Positions 53,409 through 62,950 of a stretch of DNA of 64,000 nt are shown in pieces. The DNA lies in the NCBI RefSeq assembly GCF_011493005.1, contig NZ_CP049158.1, forward strand, positions 248,001 through 312,000. Direction: 5' to 3'. Origin of the DNA: Caballeronia sp. SBC1 (GTDB lineage: Bacteria; Pseudomonadota; Gammaproteobacteria; Burkholderiales; Burkholderiaceae). Position numbers and translations under genes: made by a program. Under the pieces are notes generated by a model that saw nothing but the letters and a program-made list of their open reading frames with translations, was not told where the DNA came from and made no database searches. Positions within the stretch are counted from its first letter, which is position 1, and every line of letters starts with the position of its first letter.

Positions 53409-54686
53409 TCAGCGGCGCGCCGGATGCGATTCCTTCATGATGAGGGCAATGACGAGCGATGCCACTAGCGCGAACATGATGGGCTGTGCGGCATATTCGG
53501 CGACCGCCAGCGTATGGTCCGTTAGGCCTGCGGCGACTGCGGACACCACTCGCGAGCCCGGCGCGGCGATCATGATCCCGCCCGCAATAAACGCGAGGCC
53601 GTTCACAAAAGCGGCTGACGTACCTATCAACTGGGGCGGCACCACATCGGCCGCACTACTGAACGTGAGCATATGCGCTGCGTTGGCGAAACCAAACACG
53701 AAGTTGAGCACCATCGCGAATGGAATCGATACAGACGGCAAATACAGCAACGCGCCCGCGCTCAAAAGCTGGACGGCGATGCCGATCACGATGGGCATCT
53801 TGCGCCGTTCGATCTTGTCGGAGAGAGCGGGAACCACGAGACAGCCTGCCGCCAGACCAAGCCAGAGGAGCGAGGAGCTGAATGCTGCCGTAGCGGGCGA
53901 GGCTCCGCGAATTTCCATGAGTTTAGGTGTCCAGACTACGCCGGCTGCGAGCATGCTGCCGAACAACGCAGCGCAGATCAACGCTGACAGCCAGACATGC
54001 GGGATCTTGATGACTTGCAACAGCGCGTCCAGGACCGAATGCACGAACGCGCCGGCACCACCACCGGTTGATTCGACCGGCTTCGGATTCTTGAGGAAGA
54101 GGAAGGCGAGAACCGACAGCACGATTCCAGCCACGCCCACTATGTTGAACAGTTCCCGCCAGGGCATTGCATTCAGTCCTAGCTGCAGTGCATTGACCGA
54201 GAACGCGGAAGACAGCGACGCGCAGAATTGCACGAGTCCGAACATGAAGTTGAAGCGGGACATGCCGAACCACTGGCCGCCTATATATCCAGCACCGACA
54301 AAACCCGTGCATGCGCCGACCGCCATGACGAATTGGGAGGCAAGCAGCGTGCCGTAGCTCTGCGCGTTGGCAAACAGGAACACGCCGGCCGTCACCAGCA
54401 CGACCGAAATTGGCAATACCTTGTGCGCCCCGAGGCGGTCGAGCAAAGCGCCGCCGAAGAACTGGCAGACGGCGAATACCCAGGTATAAACAGCGGCCAC
54501 GGTGGCGACCTGGTCGACGCTTAGCGACGCGCTCTTCTGTACATCGGAATTGACGATTGAATACCCCGTCTGGACGCTGAACAGATAGATGACGAATGCT
54601 ACGGAAAGCGCCCAGATCCACCACGCTCGTGGGCCACCGAGCTGAAAGGATACGATTTGGGTTTGCTTCGATGAAACGGTGTTCAT
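53409..54686 (-). CDS. MFS transporter
   Basis: The 425-residue protein has 12 predicted spans. It begins with a soluble leader and the first helix (AWWIWALSVAFVIYLFSVQT), has the MFS signature ALLDRLGAHKVLPISVV in the loop 2-3 region, and is of the drug/anion porter type in general layout, with no closer substrate clue. It is transcribed with guaD 71 bases downstream, so a purine or its degradation product is a reasonable substrate. GGAG lies nine bases before the ATG at 54686. Confidence 0.8.
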   Translation of the reverse strand: MNTVSSKQTQIVSFQLGGPRAWWIWALSVAFVIYLFSVQTGYSIVNSDVQKSASLSVDQVATVAAVYTWVFAVCQFFGGALLDRLGAHKVLPISVVLVTAGVFLFANAQSYGTLLASQFVMAVGACTGFVGAGYIGGQWFGMSRFNFMFGLVQFCASLSSAFSVNALQLGLNAMPWRELFNIVGVAGIVLSVLAFLFLKNPKPVESTGGGAGAFVHSVLDALLQVIKIPHVWLSALICAALFGSMLAAGVVWTPKLMEIRGASPATAAFSSSLLWLGLAAGCLVVPALSDKIERRKMPIVIGIAVQLLSAGALLYLPSVSIPFAMVLNFVFGFANAAHMLTFSSAADVVPPQLIGTSAAFVNGLAFIAGGIMIAAPGSRVVSAVAAGLTDHTLAVAEYAAQPIMFALVASLVIALIMKESHPARR

Positions 54687-55228
54687 AGGATTTTCTCCAG
54701 GCGAGTGCAAGCCCGCGATCGAATAATCGCGTTTTAAAAAAAGAAATAAAAACTTCCCGGAACGTCAGGTCGTTGATGCAATGGATGGATCGAGATTCAT
54801 TGCGGCAATCTCCGGTATGAATTCAACTGCAATTCGCACGGCTCGGTTGATATGAGTAAGAACGCTTCACAGTAACCAGCTGGCTTGGCGATGAATGGCA
54901 TGCCGCGCGTACCGAGAATTACGTCAACTTAACAATTGACATTGCTTTCGACAAGCCTTTAATTTTCGGGTTTACTGATTCGTTCGAATACTATGCTTGA
55001 TTCTAGAAGACGTAATGGAATTATTAACGCAACGAGAAATGGAATATTCAAATCGATGATTTATAGAAATATCGATATAAACGTTTTGACGAGCTGAAAT
55101 AATCAATCTCGAATTGAGTGAGGACGAACCAAGAACAAAGTGACAGGACATTTCAATAATCCTGCTCAATAATCCTCCTCACGCACCGTCAAAAGCAATA
55201 TGGGTTCCCGACGGCGCGCGTGGTGAGA
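54687..55228. other. AT-rich 540-base intergenic region
   Basis: The region is clearly lower in GC than its flanks and has no gene. An inverted repeat GAATT-N7-AATTC lies at 54819-54835, a plausible operator for the MFS-guaD unit. TTGACA (54936-54941) followed at 16 bases by TTTAAT is a near-consensus promoter facing right, towards the 3' end of the gamma-glutamyltransferase gene; its transcript is unknown. Confidence 0.5.
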
Positions 55229-56815
55229 TTAAAGTCCCATGGCCTGGCCGTCGCTGCGCGGATCATGAGCCCCGGACAGTGCACCATCCGATTCAATTCG
55301 AATCACCCCCGGATGGCCCGCAAGCGGGCTCTGCGCTGCAATAGCGCTCACTTCATGCCCGCGCGCCGCTAGCGCGGCGAACACCTCGGCACCGGCGTCT
55401 TGTTCCAGCTTCAGCGCATCCCGGGTATCCGAGAAGGTCTTGCCCAGCAGGAAACGCGGCCGAGCCAGCGCGCTCAACGGGTCCATGCCGTAGTCGATCA
55501 ACCGCGTCAACACCACCGCCAGCGTCTGCGGCTGGCCGTCCGCCCCCTGCGTGCCGAACAGCAGATGCGGCCGCCCATCCTTCAGGTACATGCCGGGATT
55601 GAGCGTATGAAATGGCCGCTTGCCCGGCTGCACGACATTGTGATGCGTCGGATCAACGCTGAACGACGCGCCGCGGTTATGCCAGAGAATGCCGGTGTCC
55701 CCTGCCACCACACCGCTGCCCCAATCGAAGTAGACCGTCTGCAGCAGACTGACGCTGCGGCCTTGCCCGTCCGATGCACCGATGAACGCCGTATCGCCGG
55801 GGCGGAATACGTGCGGCCAGGGTCGCGCTTGGTGGAGGCTGATCGAGCGCGCGTGGGCGTCGAGCGTGTTGGTCGAGAGCATGTCACCGACAGGAACCCG
55901 GTTGAACTCTGGGTCAGAGACCCAGCGGTCCCGATCCACGAACGCGCATTTCACTGCCTCCACGAGCAAGTGATAGTAGTCGGGGCTGCCCTCGACGATG
56001 GACGACAGGTCGAAGCGCGCTAGCGTGCCCATGATCTGCAGCGTGGTGACACCTTGCGTGGGTGGTTGCAGGCTCACGAGTTCGCCGCCGCGATACGCCA
56101 CGCGTAGCGGCGCCTCGTCGCGAGCGCGGGTCTTCGCAAGGTCCGATTGCGTCAGCGGTGAGCCGGCCTGTTGCAGGCCGCGTGCAATGCGCTCGGCGAG
56201 TTCGCCTTCGTAGAATTCGCGCGCGCCGTAGGTTGCGATGCGTTCAAGACTGCGCGCGAGCGCCGGTTGAACGAAGCGCTCGCCAATCTCGGGAGCGTGG
56301 CCGTCGGGTGCAAATACTGCTGAAAAGCCTGGCATTGCGCGCAATTCATCGGCGCGAAACTGCTGCCAGAAATGTTGCGATGGCGTGACCGGAAATCCCT
56401 CCGACGCGTAATCGATCGCGCGATCGAACAGCGACGACCACGTGCGTTGGCCTCCCCATGACGTCTGGCTGATTGAATGCGCCTGATGCCAGGTATCCAC
56501 TGTTGCTCCAGTGGTCAGCGTAGAACCGGCGCCGCGCGACGGAATAGCGGTGGAGAACGCGGGCAATGTCTGCGCTGCCTGCCCGATGCCCGACAACGTT
56601 CGCAGCATGCCCGTGCGGTCACCGATCACCCAGAACGCATCGCCGCCAAGACCGGTGAAATGCGGATAGGTCACGCTCAGCGCCGCGCCGATCGCGATGG
56701 CTGCTTCAATGGCGTTGCCACCCGCGCGCAGCACTTCGAGTCCCGCTTCGCTTGCAAGCCTGTGGGGACTGGTGACCATACCTTCGGTGGACGTCGCGAG
56801 GGTCGTGTTGCGCAT
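55229..56815 (-). CDS. Gamma-glutamyltransferase-family protein
   Basis: The 528-residue protein has the Ntn-hydrolase layout of gamma-glutamyltranspeptidases: SEAGLEVLRAGGNAIEAAIA and FTGLGGDAFWVIGD in the large-subunit part, and the cleavage/nucleophile region GDTAFIGASDGQGRSVSLLQ near 345-364, where the Thr of GDTA is the expected nucleophile. No signal peptide is seen, so unlike E. coli Ggt it is probably cytoplasmic, as are many GGT-like acylases. It lies 17 bases after the flavin reductase gene and belongs to the same operon. Substrate unknown. Confidence 0.85.
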   Translation of the reverse strand: MRNTTLATSTEGMVTSPHRLASEAGLEVLRAGGNAIEAAIAIGAALSVTYPHFTGLGGDAFWVIGDRTGMLRTLSGIGQAAQTLPAFSTAIPSRGAGSTLTTGATVDTWHQAHSISQTSWGGQRTWSSLFDRAIDYASEGFPVTPSQHFWQQFRADELRAMPGFSAVFAPDGHAPEIGERFVQPALARSLERIATYGAREFYEGELAERIARGLQQAGSPLTQSDLAKTRARDEAPLRVAYRGGELVSLQPPTQGVTTLQIMGTLARFDLSSIVEGSPDYYHLLVEAVKCAFVDRDRWVSDPEFNRVPVGDMLSTNTLDAHARSISLHQARPWPHVFRPGDTAFIGASDGQGRSVSLLQTVYFDWGSGVVAGDTGILWHNRGASFSVDPTHHNVVQPGKRPFHTLNPGMYLKDGRPHLLFGTQGADGQPQTLAVVLTRLIDYGMDPLSALARPRFLLGKTFSDTRDALKLEQDAGAEVFAALAARGHEVSAIAAQSPLAGHPGVIRIESDGALSGAHDPRSDGQAMGL

Positions 56816-56832
56816 GATTGCTCCGTGGTCGG

Positions 56833-57423
56833 TCAGCCGAGCGTGAAGCGCTCGCGGGTGGTCACATAGTCGCTCGCGCCGAACCGTCCGACCGGGAAGT
56901 AGTGCTGCAGGCGCACGCGCCAGGTTTCGGTATCGATCAGTTCGTCGCGTGCATGCAGCCGGTGAACGCATCCAATGAATATCTGCCGGCTCGTGGTTTC
57001 CAGCGTCTCCCACAACGTACATTCGAATGCCACCGGCGCTTCTGCGATCCGTGGCGGCGCGACCCGCGAGCTACCAACCGGCGTGAGCCCGACCTTCTCG
57101 AGCTCGCTGACATCGGGCGGCAGACGTTCCCCGCATTGATGCATTTTTTCGGCCATCGCTTCGTCGCAGAGATGCACGACGAACTCGCGGCCGCGTGCAA
57201 TATTCACGGCTGTGTCCTTGAGCGAGCCATCGTCGAGCCGGTTGATGCTGATCATCACAATTGGCGGTTCCTCGCCCAGCATGTTGAACATCGAGAAGGG
57301 CGCGGCGTTGATCGTGCCGCTTGCGCTCAAGGTGGTGACCAGTGCGATCGGGCGCGGCACGATCAGGCTCGCCATGAGCTTGTATCGCTGATATTCGGTG
57401 ATGGCTTCGAAGTCGATTTCCAT
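56833..57423 (-). CDS. Flavin reductase-like (DIM6/NTAB) protein
   Basis: The 196-residue protein has the split-barrel FMN-binding fold: YKLMASLIVPRPIALVTTLS followed by GTINAAPFSMFNMLGEEPPI near 40-55, the classical FMN-contacting segment, and the C-terminal HRLHARDELIDTETWRVR. Such proteins reduce flavin for a monooxygenase or catalyse a reaction with bound FMN. It is the third gene of the minus-strand unit that starts with the deacetylase at 59178. Confidence 0.87.
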   Translation of the reverse strand: MEIDFEAITEYQRYKLMASLIVPRPIALVTTLSASGTINAAPFSMFNMLGEEPPIVMISINRLDDGSLKDTAVNIARGREFVVHLCDEAMAEKMHQCGERLPPDVSELEKVGLTPVGSSRVAPPRIAEAPVAFECTLWETLETTSRQIFIGCVHRLHARDELIDTETWRVRLQHYFPVGRFGASDYVTTRERFTLG

Positions 57424-57463
57424 GATGGCCTGGATTGGTGAGCTTGCGCCAGATGGTCTGGTT

Positions 57464-58195
57464 CTAAGTCATGCCAAGCAGTTGCCCGAGGCTCTTTTCG
57501 CCCAGCATGCGCGAGGTCTCAATGCGCTCTTCCAGTTCGCGGAGATGCGCTTCCATGCGTGCAATGGCGCCTGCCGCATCACGCGCCTCAATGCAGTCGA
57601 CAATCGCCGCATGCTCCTCGTGCTCGCACGGTGCGTTGCCCGGCGGCTCATAGACGCCCACGATCAGCGAGCATCGCGACACCAGTTCGCTCAGGTAGCG
57701 TTGCAGGATCGAATTGCCGGCAAGCGCCGCAATACGCAGATGAAAGTCGCTTGCAAGCCGCGCCCAGGAAGGCTGGTCGAAGCGATGCATGGCTTCATGT
57801 TCATCGGCTAGCTGACGGCGCAGTTCCTTGATGTCGCGCGCGGTTGCACGCTGCACGGCCAACTCCACCAGCACGCGCTCCATCGAGCGGCGCGCTTCAA
57901 AAATCTCGCGTGTCTCCTCGGGCGTCGGCTCGGCGATTACCGCTCCCTTGTTCGGCCGCAATGCAACGATGCCGTCGTAGGCGAGCTTCTCCAGCACGCG
58001 TCGCACGACCGCTCGGCCGACGCCGAACAACTGGCACAACTCTGGCTCTGGAAGTTTGGTGCCGGGCGTCAGACGATGGTTGAGCACACCGTCGAAGATG
58101 GCTTGGTAGAGGCGAGCGTCGGCATCCTGAGCGGTATTCCGTCCGGCTTCTTTTTGGGGCTTTGCAGCCGGCTTCAATGTGGGTTTCGGCGTCAT
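57464..58195 (-). CDS. GntR-family regulator, FCD subfamily
   Basis: The 243-residue protein has an N-terminal winged helix (LYQAIFDGVLNHRLTPGTKL; PEPELCQLFGVGRAVVRRVL) and an all-helical FCD effector domain with metal-binding residues (ARLASDFHLRIAALAGN; HEEHAAIVDCIEARDAAGAI). Such regulators sense carboxylic or amino acids. The ATG overlaps the stop of the deacetylase by four bases. A palindrome AATTG-N4-CAATT in the divergent region at 59307-59320 is a plausible site. The basic N-terminal tail precedes the winged helix. Confidence 0.92.
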   Translation of the reverse strand: MTPKPTLKPAAKPQKEAGRNTAQDADARLYQAIFDGVLNHRLTPGTKLPEPELCQLFGVGRAVVRRVLEKLAYDGIVALRPNKGAVIAEPTPEETREIFEARRSMERVLVELAVQRATARDIKELRRQLADEHEAMHRFDQPSWARLASDFHLRIAALAGNSILQRYLSELVSRCSLIVGVYEPPGNAPCEHEEHAAIVDCIEARDAAGAIARMEAHLRELEERIETSRMLGEKSLGQLLGMT

Positions 58196-59178
58196 TTGTC
58201 TGCCGCGAGCAGGGTCTGTTGCCGCGTGCCGACGAGGCCCAGGCGTTCCATCTCGTCCATATGGCGGGCGATTGCGCCGGGCGTTGTCATCCACACGTCG
58301 CCGTTCGCGCGGGCGGCGGCAATGTGCTGTAGCGCGCGACGCAAATGGCGCAACCGGTAGGGCTGTCCAACGAGGTAAGGATGCAGCGCGATGCCCATCA
58401 CGAGCGCCTGTGGATGTTGGCCGCGGTTCGCCTGTTCGAGCATTTCGTCGAACTGGTCGATGATCATGTCGGCGAAATCGCGGGCGTCGAGATGGCGGCC
58501 GACCATCATCGGCAAGTCGTTGAGTTCTTGCGGGTAGGGGATGGACCATAACGACCCAGAGCGCGTTGCCATGCGCACCGGGCGGTCGTCGTGGCACCAG
58601 TTGAGCGTGTAGCCGTAGCCGGTTTCCGCGAGCAGGTCGGGCGTTGCGCGAGACTCGGAGATCCAGGGCGAGAGCCAGCCCGAAGGCGGCGTGCCGGCAT
58701 GCGCCGCGATGCGTTCGCGGCAGTGCAGTAACAACGCGCGTTCGCTGTTCTCGTCAAGGTCGCTCTGACGGTGCGCATTCGTATGACCGTGCGCGATCAG
58801 TTCGTCGCCGCGTGCGAGGCAAGCGTCGATGACTTCCGGGCAGTGGTCATAGAGCGATGTATTGATCAGCGTGCCCGACGGCAGGTCGAGCTGATCGAAG
58901 AGTTCGATACAGCGCCATACGCCCACGCGGTTGCCGTATTCGCGCCAGCTGTGATTGAGCACGTCGGGCTGCGGCGAGACCGGGCCGAGGGCCGCGCCAA
59001 GTCCCTCGCCGAACGCAAAGTGTTCGATGTTGAAGCCAAGATAGACCGCGAGGCCGGTGTCGCCCGGCCAACGAAACGCGTCGGTGTCGGTGATCGGCCG
59101 GTAAGGAAAACGGCCATGCGTGGCGAGCGGGCCGAACGCAGGAGCGTGCGACGCGCAAGCGTTGCGGATGGTGTCCAT
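58192..59178 (-). CDS. Polysaccharide deacetylase-fold protein, PuuE/allantoinase-like
   Basis: The 328-residue protein has the NodB-fold in the PuuE-type form: GLAVYLGFNIEHFAFGEG near 42-59 (NIE in place of the canonical FDD), HGHTNAH near 135-141 giving the H-T-x-x-H motif, and SGWLSPWISESRATPDLL. Such proteins hydrolyse cyclic or acyl amide bonds, such as allantoin, rather than chitin. It is the first gene of the minus-strand unit and its stop overlaps the GntR start (ATGA). With the GGT-like gene it suggests amide or gamma-glutamyl breakdown. Confidence 0.85.
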   Translation of the reverse strand: MDTIRNACASHAPAFGPLATHGRFPYRPITDTDAFRWPGDTGLAVYLGFNIEHFAFGEGLGAALGPVSPQPDVLNHSWREYGNRVGVWRCIELFDQLDLPSGTLINTSLYDHCPEVIDACLARGDELIAHGHTNAHRQSDLDENSERALLLHCRERIAAHAGTPPSGWLSPWISESRATPDLLAETGYGYTLNWCHDDRPVRMATRSGSLWSIPYPQELNDLPMMVGRHLDARDFADMIIDQFDEMLEQANRGQHPQALVMGIALHPYLVGQPYRLRHLRRALQHIAAARANGDVWMTTPGAIARHMDEMERLGLVGTRQQTLLAADK

Positions 59179-59306
59179 GTGCAAAAAGCCCTGAGTGACA
59201 AACGTGCCGCGCGTGAACCTTTTTGGGGGATCACGCCCCGTGGCGGACCCGCGGCGCACCGCGGTTGTGCGGGTTGACGGGCTTGATCGCCGACGGTTGG
59301 ATTTCC

Positions 59307-59320
59307 AATTGTGTGCAATT
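59307..59320. promoter_or_regulatory. Inverted repeat between the deacetylase and ABC-importer operons, putative GntR site
   Basis: AATTG and CAATT are perfect arms around TGTG. It lies in the 333-base region shared by the two divergent units and resembles the TTGT-ACAA type of site bound by FCD GntR regulators. Confidence 0.45.
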
Positions 59321-59485
59321 TACACGCCATATCGTCTGCGTTCAATAGGCGTAATGGCCTGCGATGTAATAGTCGGTATGAGAACGAATTGGCATACGTC
59401 TTGCATTTGGCGTCTTGCGGAGCCGTTATCGCTGACGTTGATTGCCGCTCGCCGCGCCCTTATCAAGAAAAAGGAAACGCCCCGC

Positions 59486-59512
59486 ATGAGTTCTTGCACG
59501 AGTTCCTACTAA
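59486..59512 (+). CDS. Possible leader peptide upstream of the ABC ATPase
   Basis: An eight-codon frame, MSSCTSSY, starts behind AAGGAA at nine bases and ends in TAA that overlaps the ATG of the ATPase gene by one base (TAATG). The ATPase start has no ribosome site of its own, so termination-reinitiation from this leader would supply ribosomes. Whether it is regulatory is unknown. Confidence 0.35.
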   Translation: MSSCTSSY

Positions 59513-60570
59513 TGAGCCAGCCCACTTCAGCCGTGCTTAAAACCGAGGCCGCCGATATCGAACTGGTGCATGTATCGAAGCAATATGGCGACTCGCTCGC
59601 CGTCGATTCGATCGACCTGCGGATTCCCGGCGGCCAGTACTGCTGCCTGCTCGGGCCGTCGGGCTGCGGCAAGACATCGACGTTGCGGATGATCGCCGGC
59701 CACGAGTCGATCAGCGACGGCGACATCCTCATTGGCCAGCGCAACGTCACGCGGGCGCAACCCGCCACGCGCGGCACCGCGATGGTCTTCCAGAGTTATG
59801 CGTTGTTCCCGCATCTGTCCGCGCTCGACAACGTCGCGTTCAGCCTGAAGATGCGTGGCGTCGCCAAGGACGTACGCCGCCAGCGGGCGGGTGAACTGCT
59901 GGAACTTGTCGCGATGAGCGCCTATGCCGAACGCAAGCCGTCGCAACTGTCGGGTGGCCAGCAGCAGCGTGTCGCACTCGCCCGCGCGCTGCTGAATGAA
60001 CCGCGCTGCCTGCTGCTAGATGAACCCCTTTCCGCACTCGACCCGTTCCTGCGTGTTCAGATGCGCGCCGAACTCAAGCGCTGGCAGAAGGAATTGGGCA
60101 TCACCTTTGTGCACGTGACCCACTCGCAGGAAGAGGCGCTCGCGCTCGCGGACATGGTCGTTGTCATGAGCCACGGGCGCATTGAGCAAAGCGGCTCGCC
60201 GCACGAAGTCTTCAACCGGCCGCGCACGGAATTTGTCGCGCGTTTTCTTGGCGGACACAACGTGCTCGGCGCAAACGGCCGTGCGTTCACCGTACGCGCC
60301 GATCATCTGCGCATAGCGCCGCACGGCTTCACACCGGTCCAGCCGCCCATGAGCGAAAGTGGCTTCAGCCGGATCGGCGGCATCCCTTGCACGGTCCGCG
60401 AAACCGAATATCAGGGTACCCATTTGCGCATGACGCTGGCACCGCTGGACGGTTCACCCGACCTGGTTTCTCTTCTACCCGATAACGAATACGACCCGCA
60501 GCGCCTGGGGCCCGATGCGCGTGTCGTGGTCTGGTGGAACGAACAGGACGCCCATGCATTGGCAGCATAA
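59512..60570 (+). CDS. ABC transporter ATPase, spermidine/putrescine (Pot) type
   Basis: It energises import by the following binding protein and permeases. The 352-residue protein has Walker A GPSGCGKT at 48-55, Q-loop in MVFQSYALFPHL, signature LSGGQQQR at 146-153, Walker B LLLDEP at 167-172 and a short C-terminal TOBE-type regulatory region. ATG at 59512 directly follows the leader frame; upstream in-frame sequence to 59311 is open but unlike an ABC protein. It is the first gene of a four-gene importer. Confidence 0.92.
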   Translation: MSQPTSAVLKTEAADIELVHVSKQYGDSLAVDSIDLRIPGGQYCCLLGPSGCGKTSTLRMIAGHESISDGDILIGQRNVTRAQPATRGTAMVFQSYALFPHLSALDNVAFSLKMRGVAKDVRRQRAGELLELVAMSAYAERKPSQLSGGQQQRVALARALLNEPRCLLLDEPLSALDPFLRVQMRAELKRWQKELGITFVHVTHSQEEALALADMVVVMSHGRIEQSGSPHEVFNRPRTEFVARFLGGHNVLGANGRAFTVRADHLRIAPHGFTPVQPPMSESGFSRIGGIPCTVRETEYQGTHLRMTLAPLDGSPDLVSLLPDNEYDPQRLGPDARVVVWWNEQDAHALAA

Positions 60571-60621
60571 GAGACCGCTTTGCGTTGTAGTGAACGACAA
60601 TTTCAACCAAGGAAGATGGCC

Positions 60622-61956
60622 ATGACCGAGCGTTACGAACACCCGTCCGAACCCAGCACGAGCGAGACGCCGGCGAGTGCCGCCACGACGGAATCCAGCC
60701 TCGCCACGGGCAAGGGCATGTCGCGCCGTACGTGGCTCAAGGGCGCGGTAGCCGCGGCCGGTATTGCCGGGTTTCCGTACGTGCATGCGCAGGAAAAGAT
60801 CACACTTCGCTATCTGGGCACGGCGGTGAACCAGAGTTCGGATATCGCCAAGAAATTCCAGGAAGATACCGGCATCCAGATCCAGTACATCCCGGTGACT
60901 ACCGACGACGTCGCCAAGCGCATCATCACGCAGCCCAATTCATTCGATATTGTCGATACCGAATACTTCTCGCTGAAGAAGCTGATTCCCGCCGGCACGC
61001 TGGCGGGCATGGACGCGAAGAAGATCAAGCTCGCCGACAAGATCACGCCGGTGCTCACGCGCGGCGAGGTCGACGGCAAGAAGATCGGCGACCAGGGCAC
61101 GGCCCCCAGGAAGGTGATGTTCCTGACGGGCGCACGCTCGACCGAGTTCTCCGCGACGCCCACCGAATGGATGACGCTGATCCCGACCACCTACAACGCC
61201 GATACGCTAGGCATCCGTCCTGACCTCATCAAGCGCCCGATCAATAGCTGGGCCGAGTTGCTCAACCCTGAATTCAAGGGACGCGCCGCACTCCTGAACA
61301 TTCCCGCGATCGGCATCATGGATTCGGCCATGGCGATCGAGGCAATGGGGCATGTCAAGTACGGCGATAAGGGCAACATGACCAAGGCCGAGATCGACCA
61401 GACCATCAAGATCCTGATCGAAGCGAAGCGCGCGGGCCAGTTCCGCGCGTTCTGGAAGGACTTTAACGAAAGCGTCAACCTGATGGCGTCCGGTGAGGTC
61501 GTGATCCAGTCGATGTGGTCCCCGGCCGTCACGAAGGTCCGCACAATGGGAGTTGCGTGCAAGTTCCAGCCGCTGAAAGAAGGGTATCGCTCATGGGCGT
61601 CGGGCTTCGGGCTGCCGCGTTCATTGCAGGGCCGCAAGCTTGACGCAGCCTATGAGTTCATCAACTGGTTCCAGGACGGCTGGGCCGGTGCTTACCTCAT
61701 GCGCCAGGGCTATTATGCGGGTGTGCTCGAGACCGCCAAGACCCATATGCAGCCGTATGAATGGGACTACTGGATCGAAGGCAAGCCGGCGGCGCAGGAC
61801 ATCAAGGCGCCTGACGGCCAGTTGCTCGAGAAGGTCGGCACGGTGCGCGACGGCGGTTCGTACAACCAGCGCATGGGGGCGATCGCGTGCTGGAATGCCG
61901 TGATGGACGAGAACATCTACATGGTCCAGAAGTGGAACGAGTTTATTGCAGCCTAG
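60622..61956 (+). CDS. ABC transporter substrate-binding protein, Tat-exported, Pot-like
   Basis: The 444-residue protein is of the PotD/PotF-like bacterial extracellular solute-binding family. It has an unusually long polar n-region (residues 1-34), then a twin-arginine signal SRRTWLKGAVAAAGIAGFPY at 34-53 ending near VHAQ. Mature features include FDIVDTEYFSLKKLIPAGTL and TYNADTLGIRPDLI. ATG at 60622 is placed seven bases after GGAAG. The Tat route implies a folded or cofactor-bearing protein or simply family habit. Polyamine-like or amino-compound ligands are likely, but not proven. Confidence 0.9.
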   Translation: MTERYEHPSEPSTSETPASAATTESSLATGKGMSRRTWLKGAVAAAGIAGFPYVHAQEKITLRYLGTAVNQSSDIAKKFQEDTGIQIQYIPVTTDDVAKRIITQPNSFDIVDTEYFSLKKLIPAGTLAGMDAKKIKLADKITPVLTRGEVDGKKIGDQGTAPRKVMFLTGARSTEFSATPTEWMTLIPTTYNADTLGIRPDLIKRPINSWAELLNPEFKGRAALLNIPAIGIMDSAMAIEAMGHVKYGDKGNMTKAEIDQTIKILIEAKRAGQFRAFWKDFNESVNLMASGEVVIQSMWSPAVTKVRTMGVACKFQPLKEGYRSWASGFGLPRSLQGRKLDAAYEFINWFQDGWAGAYLMRQGYYAGVLETAKTHMQPYEWDYWIEGKPAAQDIKAPDGQLLEKVGTVRDGGSYNQRMGAIACWNAVMDENIYMVQKWNEFIAA

Positions 61957-62034
61957 CGCGGCTTAGTGCACAGGGTCGGCGTGCTGAACATCATGCAAGC
62001 CGGCCGCTTCTGTTTATCCGATAGGTAATCCACG

Positions 62035-62949
62035 ATGGCATCGATCGAGCTTCCCATCCGACCGCTGGAGGCGATCGTCAAGCACCGGCGTGCGGCCGCC
62101 TGGCTGCAGGCGACGCCGCTCGCGTTGACCTTCGTCCTGTTCTTTCTCGTGCCGCTGGTCATCACGCTGATCGTCAGTTTCTGGGACTTCAATGAATACC
62201 AGATCATCCCTGCGTTCACGTTCAAGAACTACGCGGCGATCTTCGATGGCTGTTCTTCGATGACCGATGTTTGCGTGACCTTCAAGACCTACTGGTCGAC
62301 GATCAAGTTCTGCGCGATCGTCTGGGCGGTGACGCTGGTGATCGGTTTTACAATCGCTTACTTCCTGTCGTTTCACGTCCGGTCATCAGGTATGCAGACG
62401 GTTTTGTTCCTTGTGTGCACGATTCCGTTCTGGACTTCCAACGTGATCCGGATGATCTCGTGGATACCGCTACTCGGCCGCAACGGGCTCGTCAATCAGG
62501 CACTGCTGTCATCGCATATGATCGATCAGCCGCTCGAATGGCTGCTCTATTCGAACTTCTCGGTCGTGCTCGCCTTCGTGCATCTTTATACGTTCTTCAT
62601 GATCGTACCAATCTTCAACGCCATGATGCGCATTGACCGGTCGTTGCTCGAAGCCGCGCGCGACGCAGGTGCGAGCGGCTGGCAAGTGATCCGGGAAGTG
62701 GTGTTGCCGTTGTCGAAGACGGGGATTGTGATCGGCTCGATCTTCGTGATCACCATCGTCATGGGCGATTTCCTTACGGTAGGTGTCATGGGTGGGCAGC
62801 AGATTGCGTCGGTCGGAAAAATCATCCAGGTGCAGACCGGCTACCTCCAGTTTCCCGCCGCCGCGGCCAACGCGATCATCCTGCTGGCCGTCGTGCTGAT
62901 GATTGTCTGGGCACTGACACGCGTAGTCGATATTCGCAAGGAGCTTTGA
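62035..62949 (+). CDS. ABC transporter permease, PotB-like
   Basis: The 304-residue protein has six predicted spans and the inner-membrane EAA loop LLEAARDAGASGWQVIREVV near 202-221, which docks to the ATPase. It is preceded by a cytoplasmic N-terminal segment and a conserved first span (LALTFVLFFLVPLVITLIVS). It is 78 bases after the binding protein gene and one base before the second permease. Confidence 0.92.
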   Translation: MASIELPIRPLEAIVKHRRAAAWLQATPLALTFVLFFLVPLVITLIVSFWDFNEYQIIPAFTFKNYAAIFDGCSSMTDVCVTFKTYWSTIKFCAIVWAVTLVIGFTIAYFLSFHVRSSGMQTVLFLVCTIPFWTSNVIRMISWIPLLGRNGLVNQALLSSHMIDQPLEWLLYSNFSVVLAFVHLYTFFMIVPIFNAMMRIDRSLLEAARDAGASGWQVIREVVLPLSKTGIVIGSIFVITIVMGDFLTVGVMGGQQIASVGKIIQVQTGYLQFPAAAANAIILLAVVLMIVWALTRVVDIRKEL

Positions 62950-62950
62950 C

